Assembly: GCA_018242685.1 (NCBI GenBank)
Contig: JAFEBM010000051.1
Coordinates: forward strand, 1 to 55,514
From: Nitrospira sp.
GTDB taxonomy: Bacteria > Nitrospirota > Nitrospiria > Nitrospirales > Nitrospiraceae
Length of the DNA stretch: 55,514 bases
Reading direction: 5' to 3'
Shown: positions 33,539-41,220 of the stretch, piece by piece
Position numbering within the stretch: the stretch's first letter is position 1
Layout: the number at the start of each line of letters is the position of its first letter
Notes under the pieces: generated by a model
The model's database searches: none
Told to the model about the DNA's origin: nothing
Seen by the model: the letters and a program-made list of their open reading frames with translations, nothing else
Translations under genes and position numbers: made by a program

Positions 33539-33990
33539 CGGGCCGTAACCTTCTTCTTCCCGGACGTAACGGCGGACGCCTTCTTCGACTTTCCTGCGGA
33601 GGCGGGCTTTGCTGAAACCGCCTTCTTGGATGGTGGGGACTTGGCCGAGGCTGTCTTGGTCGTAGTCGACTTGGCTGATTTCGACTTGCTTGCAGCAGTC
33701 GCAGGTTTAGACGATTCCGGCTTGGACTCAGTCTTAGATTCAGCGAGCCGTCGCTGGACATAGGCAGCTACGGTTCCAACGGTACTCAATCCCGGAAGGT
33801 CTTGATCCGGAATTTGAAGTTTGAATCGTTCCTCGATCTCGAAGAGCAGTTCGATAATGGCCACCGAATCGAGCCCGAGATCATCACGGAGATGATGAGA
33901 CTCGGTAATCGACGCAGGGTCTCGCTTGAGATAACTGGCCAGGGCCTGAATGATTTTAGAGCTGATCGCTGGATCGATGGATTCAGTCAT
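33535..33990 (-). CDS. Acyl carrier protein with histone H1-like Lys/Ala/Ser-rich tail
   Basis: Residues 1 to about 82 form a complete acyl carrier domain with the phosphopantetheine Ser in DDLGLDSVAIIELLFEIEERF (the Ser is about residue 42). Residues from about 85 to 151 are a low-complexity tail of Lys, Ser, Ala, Thr and Pro with repeated SAK/SKK units, like histone H1 or AlgP tails. The tail is in frame and directly precedes the stop, so it is part of the protein. AAGGAG precedes the ATG. The gene is between fabF and lpxD, suggesting a carrier dedicated to lipid A acyl chains. The tail function is unknown. Confidence 0.9.
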   Translation of the reverse strand: MTESIDPAISSKIIQALASYLKRDPASITESHHLRDDLGLDSVAIIELLFEIEERFKLQIPDQDLPGLSTVGTVAAYVQRRLAESKTESKPESSKPATAASKSKSAKSTTTKTASAKSPPSKKAVSAKPASAGKSKKASAVTSGKKKVTAR

Positions 33991-34078
33991 TATGGATACT
34001 CCTTCAAGTGGAATGGGGCTTTTCGCATGTAAATTCGGCGAGGGTCCTCGATATCGTTCAACCGTTTCTTATGCCTTC

Positions 34079-35335
34079 TTATGCCACAAACTTTTTAAAG
34101 ACGACTGTGGCATTGTTGCTGCCGAATCCGAATGCGTTCAAGAGGGCATACCGAACCTTTCGAACTTGGACCGTACGTCGGATCCCATCTAAACGGCAGG
34201 CTGGGTCCGGTTCCTCGTAGTTCGCTGTGGGGTGGATTTGTCCGGTATGGATTGAGAGGGTCGTTGCCACCGCGCCGATCGCCCCAGCCGCCCCCAATGT
34301 ATGACCGATGAGTGACTTCGTGGCATTCACGGCAATTTTGTCCGCGCGATTTTTAAACAGACTCTTGATCGCTTTGGTCTCAACCGCATCGCCGATCGTC
34401 GTGGAGGTCGCATGGGCATTGATGTAGTCGACCTGATCCGGCCCGATGCCGGCAGAGTCGAGACCGATCTTCATGGTCGTGGAGATTTCCTGGCCATCTT
34501 CCTGAGGAATGACCATGTGATAGGCTTCACTGGTGGCCGCATATCCGGCAAGTTCTGCATACACTCTCGCTTTCCGCTTTTTGGCGTGCGCCCATGATTC
34601 CACGACTAATGTGGCAGCTCCCTCGCCCATGACGAATCCATCGCGGAGTCGATCAAAGGGGCGTGAGGCTCGCTCCGGAGCATCATTAAACTCGCTGGAG
34701 AGAGCACGCAAGGAGCAGAACCCGGCAAAGACCAACGGAGTAATGCTCGCGTCGGCTCCGACGGCGATAATGACATCGGCCTGGCCGCTGCGAATGCATT
34801 GAAGCGCTTGGCCAAGAGCATGGGCACTGGAGGAGCAGGCCGTCGAGATCGTGAGATTCGGTCCCTTGGCGCCGTGGGCCATCGCGACGATACCCGACGC
34901 GGAATTCAACGTGATCGTGGGAATAAAATTGGGATGGACGCGATGCGGTCGTTGAGTCTTAAAGAGCTGCGTGATTTCACGCTCTCCCATCACCATCCCG
35001 CCCATGCCGGCTCCGACAATGACGCCGACGCGATGGGGAGACTCTTTGGCCATACTCAAACCGGCATCGGCGAGCGCTTCTTTTGTAGAGACCAAGGCGA
35101 ATTGTGCGTAACGATCCACGCGGCTCGCCTGCGTCGGCGTCAAATACTGTTCCGGTGAGAAATTGTGGACTTGCCCGGCGACTCGTGAACGATAGCCGGA
35201 CATTGGAAACCAACCCAGGGAAGGGATCGCAGTAACCCCCGAACGGCCCGCGAGGGCCGCCTTCCAGAATTCACTGACGCCGATCCCGATGGGAGATATC
35301 ACCCCGAGACCGGTAATTACCACGCGCGAGGCCAT
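34079..35335 (-). CDS. fabF: Beta-ketoacyl-ACP synthase II
   Basis: The 418-residue enzyme elongates acyl-ACP by condensation with malonyl-ACP. The Cys-His-His active site is visible: Cys in ISTACSSSAHALG, His in NAHATSTTIGD and His in KSLIGHTLGAAG. The C-terminal NAFGFGSNNATVVFKK is also typical. The ATG at 35335 has GGAGGGAG upstream; longer frames are not needed. Placed directly before the tailed ACP and lpxD, it may be a specialised synthase for lipid A chains, with a housekeeping FabF elsewhere. Confidence 0.92.
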   Translation of the reverse strand: MASRVVITGLGVISPIGIGVSEFWKAALAGRSGVTAIPSLGWFPMSGYRSRVAGQVHNFSPEQYLTPTQASRVDRYAQFALVSTKEALADAGLSMAKESPHRVGVIVGAGMGGMVMGEREITQLFKTQRPHRVHPNFIPTITLNSASGIVAMAHGAKGPNLTISTACSSSAHALGQALQCIRSGQADVIIAVGADASITPLVFAGFCSLRALSSEFNDAPERASRPFDRLRDGFVMGEGAATLVVESWAHAKKRKARVYAELAGYAATSEAYHMVIPQEDGQEISTTMKIGLDSAGIGPDQVDYINAHATSTTIGDAVETKAIKSLFKNRADKIAVNATKSLIGHTLGAAGAIGAVATTLSIHTGQIHPTANYEEPDPACRLDGIRRTVQVRKVRYALLNAFGFGSNNATVVFKKFVA

Positions 35336-35412
35336 ATTTCTCCCTCCTTCTGGGCGCACACGGCGCCTTTCATACCGGAAGACCATTGTCCAGTCAACTA
35401 GGAAACCTCTCT

Positions 35413-36504
35413 TTAATGCCTAACTTTCAATAAGAGATAAAGCCCGAAGCTGAGAAACAGTGCATTGGCCATCCAGCCGGCAAGCATAGGAGCCAAGGCT
35501 CCCCCTCGTCCTAGCGCGATAGCGACAGAATGTGTCGTCCAGTAGCAGAATCCGACGATGAACGCTTGTCCGATCCCCATGGCCATGCTTCCACCCCGGA
35601 CTCCGCTTCGTCGCAAACTCAGCGCAATGCCGACGAGCACCATCACGACGGTCACTAACGGGAGTGCGACACGGTCGTAGTAATCCGTCAACAGACGGGC
35701 GAACGAGAACCCTTCGTGCCGAAAGCGCGCGAGATAATTTCGGATTTCCCGAAACGTCATGGTTTCTGAGTTCCCCACCAATGAGGAGGAAAAATCATCG
35801 GGAATCAACGGAATGCTGATCGCCTGTTCCGCGAACGGAGCCAGCTCGACGGTATCATCCGATTGGAACCGACGATGATTTCCGTTCAACAGGATCCATC
35901 CTTGAGGAGTATAGCGGGCTTCGGCCGCTTCCGTAATCCGATCGAGTTTAAACGGCGGACGAAAATAAAAGATTCGTACACCGCGAAGGATCTTGCCTGC
36001 GACATCGATCTCATCGACTTCCATCAGGCCGTCGGCGCTGATGCGGGCCCAGGGCTGGGCGGCTTTGACGGTGACTGGAACCGGCTTTTGTTCGATCTGG
36101 ACGGCACGGACTTCTTCGGCTTTCTCCGAAGCGAGCGGAATGACGGTTGAGCTGAAGAGAAAGAGAATCGCAGACACGCCCCCGGCAAACAGGAGAAACG
36201 GCGAGGTCATCCACAATAAACTGATCCCGCAACTCCGCATGGCGGTGATTTCGTTGCTGCGCGCGAACAGACCGAGCGTCAGCAAGGTCGCCACCAAGAT
36301 CGCGAACGGAGCGACTTGGAACGAAATGGAGGGAATCTTCAACGCGAAATACGTGAGGATCGGGACGATTCCCGATTCATAGCGCAAGAACCGACGGACT
36401 TTCTCAAAAAAGTCGATCACGAGATAGATGGTCACCAAGCCGGAAAAGCACATGCCGAAAATTTTGGCGTATTCACGAAGGATGTATCGGAATAGGATCG
36501 TCAT
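35413..36504 (-). CDS. lptG: Lipopolysaccharide export permease LptG
   Basis: LptG and LptF form the inner membrane part of the LptB2FG ABC transporter that extracts lipopolysaccharide and pushes it to the outer membrane. The 363-residue product has an N-terminal pair of helices (RYILREYAKIF and following), the NEITAMRSCGISL coupling helix near 90-105, a periplasmic beta-jellyroll in the middle and four C-terminal helices. The ATG at 36504 is five bases after the lptF stop. The assignment LptG versus LptF follows gene order and slight similarity only. Confidence 0.88.
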   Translation of the reverse strand: MTILFRYILREYAKIFGMCFSGLVTIYLVIDFFEKVRRFLRYESGIVPILTYFALKIPSISFQVAPFAILVATLLTLGLFARSNEITAMRSCGISLLWMTSPFLLFAGGVSAILFLFSSTVIPLASEKAEEVRAVQIEQKPVPVTVKAAQPWARISADGLMEVDEIDVAGKILRGVRIFYFRPPFKLDRITEAAEARYTPQGWILLNGNHRRFQSDDTVELAPFAEQAISIPLIPDDFSSSLVGNSETMTFREIRNYLARFRHEGFSFARLLTDYYDRVALPLVTVVMVLVGIALSLRRSGVRGGSMAMGIGQAFIVGFCYWTTHSVAIALGRGGALAPMLAGWMANALFLSFGLYLLLKVRH

Positions 36505-36509
36505 CGATG

Positions 36510-37601
36510 CTATTGTCTGCTCATCCGTAAAAACAGGGCGACGGTGATGACGACGAATATGATGTTCGGCAACCAGGCGCCCATAAAGGGATGGAGGATC
36601 AAGGCCGTCACCAAAAAATCGCACCCGACATTCAGAATATAAAACCCGATGATGATCCCCACGCCGACGGCAAACCCACCGACCCGTCCGGATCGTTTCG
36701 AGACGATTCCGACCGGCACGCCGAGCAGACAGAATACGAGGGAAGCGGTCGGAAAGGCCAAGTCTTTATAGTATTCCATCAGACGACGAAGCGAGCCGGC
36801 ATCCTTGCCGCCGGACTCAGCCAGCCTAGCCATGATCTGTTTATAGGACGGGCGTTCTTCGGTGGCCGAATAGCTGCTGAGGTTCAGATCGATCTTGAGA
36901 TCGTAACTGGCGAACGCAATCTGTCGATATTGGTCGACCTGACCCGGTCGGCTATGAATGACTCCGTTCACCAACTGGAGCGCGACCTGCGCATGAGCTG
37001 TATCCATAAAGACGTGGTATTGCTCCGCGACGATGACGCGAGGTTCTTCGGGGAGACGTTTATCCGAGATGAAGATACCTTCGGCCGAATGGCCCGGGTC
37101 TCCTTCTGGAACATAGATCATCATGCGCGGAATCGGTTCGTTGAACGTGCCTCGTTCCAAAGCCAGCACAAGCTGATCTTTGAGCAAATTGAGAGCCACC
37201 TTCTTGAGATTCAATGAGCTCCATGGCTGCCCCCATTGAGACAAGACCAGTGTCAGCGTAAAGACACACACCGAGAACAGGAGCACCGGTTGCGAGAGAC
37301 GAAACAGGCTGAGCCCGGTTGCGCGCATAGCAACCAGTTCTTTGTCATACGACAACCGGCCGAATGCCGTCACCGACGCGATCAGGCCTGCGATCGGAAG
37401 CGTGAGCACGAGACCGGAGGGGAGCAACATGGCAATCACTTTGAGGACTGCCCAGAAACCGACCCCCTTGGACACCAGCAGTTCGACAAGACGCAAGAGT
37501 TCCCTGGTCAACATGACAAAGCAGAGCGCGCCGAGGCTGAGACCAAACGGAGAGAGAAGTTCCGTGAAAATGTAGCGATCGAGCAGCGTTCGTAAGATCA
37601 C
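36510..37601 (-). CDS. lptF: Lipopolysaccharide export permease LptF
   Basis: This 363-residue member of the YjgP/YjgQ family has the same layout as its neighbour: helix 1 near residues 15-35, the YDKELVAMRATGLSLFRL coupling helix near 80-97, a periplasmic jellyroll (DQLVLALERGTFNEP and following) and C-terminal helices with FCLLGVPVGIVSKRSGRVGG. It starts with GTG at 37601 and is the first gene of the minus-strand envelope operon; a good promoter lies 40 bases upstream. The partner ATPase lptB is not in the window. Confidence 0.88.
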   Translation of the reverse strand: MILRTLLDRYIFTELLSPFGLSLGALCFVMLTRELLRLVELLVSKGVGFWAVLKVIAMLLPSGLVLTLPIAGLIASVTAFGRLSYDKELVAMRATGLSLFRLSQPVLLFSVCVFTLTLVLSQWGQPWSSLNLKKVALNLLKDQLVLALERGTFNEPIPRMMIYVPEGDPGHSAEGIFISDKRLPEEPRVIVAEQYHVFMDTAHAQVALQLVNGVIHSRPGQVDQYRQIAFASYDLKIDLNLSSYSATEERPSYKQIMARLAESGGKDAGSLRRLMEYYKDLAFPTASLVFCLLGVPVGIVSKRSGRVGGFAVGVGIIIGFYILNVGCDFLVTALILHPFMGAWLPNIIFVVITVALFLRMSRQ

Positions 37602-37640
37602 AGAGTGTCTGGTAATATCTGAATTGGAAAAATTTTGAAC

Positions 37641-37669
37641 ACTATAGGGGAGTCCTTCGCACCTGTAAA
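37641..37669 (-). promoter_or_regulatory. Candidate promoter for lptF
   Basis: On the minus strand TTTACA (37669-37664) and TATAGT (37646-37641) are separated by exactly 17 bases. This is a sound sigma70-type promoter for lptF, with a leader of about 30 bases. Confidence 0.55.
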
Positions 37670-37701
37670 CACAGGAGAAAGTCCTTGCCTTAAAGATTCG
37701 C

Positions 37702-37730
37702 TTGACAGAGCATGACGCCTATGTTACATG
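37702..37730 (+). promoter_or_regulatory. Candidate promoter for the cold shock gene
   Basis: TTGACA at 37702-37707 is followed after 16-17 bases by TTACAT or TACATG (37724-37730). Transcription would start near 37737, giving a leader of about 180 bases as in known cold shock genes. Confidence 0.4.
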
Positions 37731-37916
37731 CAGCGCGACTTTCCACTCAAATGATGGGTTCCGTGAGCGATGCATCATTCCTTCAGGTGCCCGTCCCTTC
37801 TACCAGCCGGATTCTTGTCCAATCTATTTTCAATTCTAGTTTCAATTTTGATGCAGGGGCGATTGAGTGGGGCCGCTACGTAACCAGTCGTAGTTGTTGA
37901 CAAAAGGAGGGCTTCT

Positions 37917-38135
37917 GTGAAGACAAAAGGAACGGTCAAGTGGTTCAACGATCGAAAGGGTTTTGGATTCATCCGGTTGGATAGCGGAGAAGACGTCTTC
38001 GTCCATTACTCCGCATTACAAGGAGAAGGTTTCAAGACTCTCAAAGAAGGAGAAAATGTCGAATTTGACGTCGTACAGGGAGCTAAGGGGCCCCAAGCGG
38101 CCAATGTGCTCAAGGCAGTGATCACCGCGTCCTAA
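37917..38135 (+). CDS. cspA: Cold shock protein, CspA family
   Basis: The 72-residue protein is a single cold shock domain that binds single-stranded nucleic acids. RNP1 KGFGFIRL and RNP2 VFVHYSAL are present, with the usual [13 protein letters not shown] start and GPQAANV end. It begins with GTG at 37917 after AGGAGGG. A long leader (about 180 bases from the candidate promoter) precedes it, as in E. coli cspA, where the leader folds in response to cold. A strong hairpin follows the gene. Confidence 0.95.
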   Translation: MKTKGTVKWFNDRKGFGFIRLDSGEDVFVHYSALQGEGFKTLKEGENVEFDVVQGAKGPQAANVLKAVITAS

Positions 38136-38161
38136 ATCGTCACACCTTCCGTTTGCTTCGG

Positions 38162-38210
38162 TAGAAGCGTCGGTCACCTTACAAGAGTGGTCGGCGCTTC
38201 TATCGGGTTG
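38162..38210 (+). terminator. Terminator of the cold shock gene
   Basis: TAGAAGCGTCGGTCAC at 38162-38177 pairs with GTGGTCGGCGCTTCTA at 38187-38202, a 16-bp stem with few weak pairs and a 9-base loop. A T-rich stretch follows. Confidence 0.7.
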
Positions 38211-38289
38211 TTTCGTTGTCTGATTCTGCCATTTTCTAGACAAAACCCATTGACGCTGTTAGCGTTTAGCTGTTCGTGGAGGTATCGTT

Positions 38290-40146
38290 GTGCCTTCGGA
38301 TCGAAGTCGAGTTCTTCAACAAGCTCAGCTCCTGGCATCCCGCGGACAATACGAAGCGGCGATAGCCGAATGGAAGAAGTTAGCCACAGAAACCCCTGCC
38401 GACGGCACCATTCATAATACAATCGGTGATTTGCAATTGAAGCGAAACGCTCCAGGGGAAGCTGCCTCTGCATTCTTACAGGCAGCCTCAGCCTTCCGAA
38501 CCGAAGGCGCCACCCTTAAGGCCATTGCTGCCTTTAAAAAAGGCCTTAAATGCGATCCTTCTCGATACGAAGTCTATCGTCACCTTGGAGATCTGAACAT
38601 TGAACGAGGGCTCATCAGCAGTGCGATCCAGGACTATCTCACCCTGGGGAAGTACTACCTCAAAGAGCGTCGAGGAAAAGACGCGCTCGAAATCTACAAG
38701 AAGATCGTTCTCCACGATCCAGCGAATCTCCACGCGCAACAACGAGTCGCCGAACTCTGTGTCCAGGAAAACCAGCAGGATGAAGCAACCACCGTGTATC
38801 TCCAATTGGGTCGTGAGCGATCGGCGCAGGGGCGATACGATGAGGCGAAAGACGCGTATCTCGCCGTCCTCAGGATCAATCCCAATGACAACGAGGCTGC
38901 CCAATTTGTGGAGAGCATGAAGAACGGAACCGGGTCGATTAAAGCAGTCAAACCTGGATCCACCGCTGTGGCGAAGAAAATTTCGGAACCACTCGACCTC
39001 CTGGCCGAAGCGACGCGAAGAATCGAAGAGAAGCAATATGCCGGCGCAGAAGCGATCCTGAACCAAATGCTCACACGGGAGCCAGGGAATCCCCAAGTCT
39101 GTCAACTCCTGGCTCGGTTGCATTTACAACGCGGGGATGTGCAAGTGGCGTTGGGAGAATATCGCTTCTTGGCCGGCGCGGCGTTGCGGGCGCATGACTT
39201 GGCTCTTGCTGAATCGCTGATTCAGGAGTTCTTGCTCGCTGACCCAAACTCCGTCCCTATGTTGGAATTGAGTGGGGCACTGCACGAAGAAAAAGGCGAT
39301 GGTGGGGAAGCCGCGCTGCAGTATGCCAAGGCCATTGAACTTCTATTGGAGCATCCAGAGCCCGGCATGGAAAGCCTGCATGAAGAGCTTTTCGAAAAGG
39401 TGCGGTCACTGTCCAGCGATGAAGCCTTGGTGAACCGACTGGCGGCAAGGATGAGAGGAGAATCTACAGGAGATCAGAGCGAGTCTGTTCGAAACGTGTC
39501 TGAGGCGGGGGCGCCGTCCAGCCTCAACTCGATATCGACGGATGGTGAATCAGTGAGAGTTGATTCGGATAGTGCTCATCCAGTCCATTCAAACGGCAGG
39601 ATGAAGGACGATCAAGAATGTTCGCTGGTAGGGGCAGTGCCGGACGACGGCAATCCTTCCGCCAAGGACAATGGACTACGGCAAACCAGAGTCGAGTCGG
39701 ATGCGGTTGACCCTGACGCCGCTCTGCCGGCGAATGTGAAGGAATCGGCTGTGCCACTCAACTACGAGGCGCACTACGTCTTAGGAGTGGCATATAAAAA
39801 CATGGGATTGTACGAAGAGGCAAAAGAAGAGTTTCAGGTGTCGACGAACAGCGACTCGTTTTATCTTGATTCTGCGCTGATGACTGCGGTCTGTCTCAAA
39901 GAAGAGCGGCACATCCTCCAGGCGATTCAGGGGCTGGAAACCGTCTTGGTCGATCCACGGTGCCAAGGTGCGAAGGCGCAAGCCATTCGCTATGAGTTGG
40001 GCTTACTCTATGAGGCGGAGGAACAGTGGGAGAAGGCCGCTCATGCATTTGGGTCTATTCCTTCGTTTCATGACGTCCCGCAGCGACTGGCAGCCCTCAA
40101 GGGGCGGCAAGTGGGAGGAGAAGTCGGTTTTCGGTATGCATCGTAG
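38290..40146 (+). CDS. Tetratricopeptide repeat protein
   Basis: The 618-residue protein starts with GTG at 38290 after GGAGG. Residues 1 to about 380 form roughly ten TPR units (for example GQYEAAIAEWKKLATETP, GEAASAFLQAASAF, GRYDEAKDAYLAVLRINP). A polar, probably disordered linker of about 90 residues (Ser/Asp/Glu-rich) follows, then three more TPR units from about residue 495 (YVLGVAYKNMGLYEEAKEEF and following). There is no signal peptide, so it is likely cytoplasmic. Such proteins act as scaffolds; no enzyme domain is seen. It converges with the dehydrogenase gene. Confidence 0.85.
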   Translation: MPSDRSRVLQQAQLLASRGQYEAAIAEWKKLATETPADGTIHNTIGDLQLKRNAPGEAASAFLQAASAFRTEGATLKAIAAFKKGLKCDPSRYEVYRHLGDLNIERGLISSAIQDYLTLGKYYLKERRGKDALEIYKKIVLHDPANLHAQQRVAELCVQENQQDEATTVYLQLGRERSAQGRYDEAKDAYLAVLRINPNDNEAAQFVESMKNGTGSIKAVKPGSTAVAKKISEPLDLLAEATRRIEEKQYAGAEAILNQMLTREPGNPQVCQLLARLHLQRGDVQVALGEYRFLAGAALRAHDLALAESLIQEFLLADPNSVPMLELSGALHEEKGDGGEAALQYAKAIELLLEHPEPGMESLHEELFEKVRSLSSDEALVNRLAARMRGESTGDQSESVRNVSEAGAPSSLNSISTDGESVRVDSDSAHPVHSNGRMKDDQECSLVGAVPDDGNPSAKDNGLRQTRVESDAVDPDAALPANVKESAVPLNYEAHYVLGVAYKNMGLYEEAKEEFQVSTNSDSFYLDSALMTAVCLKEERHILQAIQGLETVLVDPRCQGAKAQAIRYELGLLYEAEEQWEKAAHAFGSIPSFHDVPQRLAALKGRQVGGEVGFRYAS

Positions 40147-40175
40147 GGCCCAGCCACATTTTCATTCATCACTTC

Positions 40176-41144
40176 TTAGTTCACCCGGTTCGGTGCCGGT
40201 CGGCCTCCCAACACAGCGGCAATATTGTCGAGGCAGATGAGTCCCATACGGACACGGGTCTCAAGCGTGGCTGATCCCAGGTGAGGGAGAAGGACCACGT
40301 TCGGCAGCGACATCAACCGGGCGGGAACAACCGGTTCTTGCTCATAGACGTCCAGCCCGGCGCCTGCGATGGTTTTTGCCTCAAGTGCCGACACCAAGGC
40401 GTCTTCGTCGATGACCGGGCCTCGCGACGTATTGATGAGATAGGCAGTCGGCTTCATCAGGGCGAGCTTGCGGCGGTCGATGAGATGATGCGTGGCTTCG
40501 GTGAGCGGGACATGAAGCGAAAGAAAATCTGACTCCGCGAGTACTTCGTCGAGGGGGCGCCGGTTCCACGAAATGCCGGACGGACCGGCAACACTCTGAC
40601 GGCCCGCATAGATCACCGACATTCGAAACCCGGTCGCCCGTTGCGCGACCGCCTGTCCGATCCTCCCCATGCCGATGATGCCGAGAGTCTTCCCCGACAC
40701 GTCGGCGCCCAGCATCTGTGTCGGTGTCCATCCAGGCCAGTGACCGGTGCGAACCCAGGCATCTCCTTCAACAACTCGTCTCGTCAGCGCGAGCAACAGA
40801 GTCCAGGTCAGATCGGCGGTGGCATCGGTCAGCACGTCCGGTGTGTTGGTCACGATGATGCCGCGCTGAGTCGCGGCAGGAAGATCGATATTGTTGTAGC
40901 CTACCGCGTAGTTGGCGATGACTTTCAGTTTCGTGACGTGGGACAGCAGCGAGGCATTGATACGATCCGTCAGCGTACAGATGACCGCCTGCGCCTCGGC
41001 GAAGCCTCGACGCAGCTCGTCCTCCGTTGGTGGCTGATCTGTCGGTTCGGCCAACATCCGATACTGTCCGAAGATTGAGTCCAACACCGGTTGTGGCAAC
41101 AGGCGGGTCACGTATAAGGTCGGGCGTTCCATGGGCCTCTTCAT
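40176..41144 (-). CDS. D-2-hydroxyacid dehydrogenase (glyoxylate/hydroxypyruvate reductase type)
   Basis: The 322-residue NAD(P)-dependent enzyme has the Rossmann motif GIIGMGRIGQAVAQRA near 150-165, the substrate-binding Arg in INTSRGPVID, a Glu in YEQEP and the catalytic His in LLPHLGSAT. The N-terminal TRLLPQPVLDSI and the VGYNNIDLPAATQRGI segment place it with glyoxylate/hydroxypyruvate reductases rather than phosphoglycerate dehydrogenase. ATG 41144 or ATG 41132 may be the start. It is divergent from a glycolate/lactate oxidase-like gene, suggesting shared hydroxyacid metabolism. Confidence 0.88.
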   Translation of the reverse strand: MKRPMERPTLYVTRLLPQPVLDSIFGQYRMLAEPTDQPPTEDELRRGFAEAQAVICTLTDRINASLLSHVTKLKVIANYAVGYNNIDLPAATQRGIIVTNTPDVLTDATADLTWTLLLALTRRVVEGDAWVRTGHWPGWTPTQMLGADVSGKTLGIIGMGRIGQAVAQRATGFRMSVIYAGRQSVAGPSGISWNRRPLDEVLAESDFLSLHVPLTEATHHLIDRRKLALMKPTAYLINTSRGPVIDEDALVSALEAKTIAGAGLDVYEQEPVVPARLMSLPNVVLLPHLGSATLETRVRMGLICLDNIAAVLGGRPAPNRVN

Positions 41145-41220
41145 TGTAGGAGAATTTGCAGGCGACCGACAACGACTCTGGTTCTTCGAAGAGTCCGCAA
41201 GCTAAGATGCACGATAGTCT

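Larger units (their letters stand above)
37602..37916. other. Divergent promoter region between lptF and the cold shock gene
   Basis: The 315-base gap carries the two candidate promoters listed separately and the long leader of the cold shock gene. Short frames here look like chance. Confidence 0.55.
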
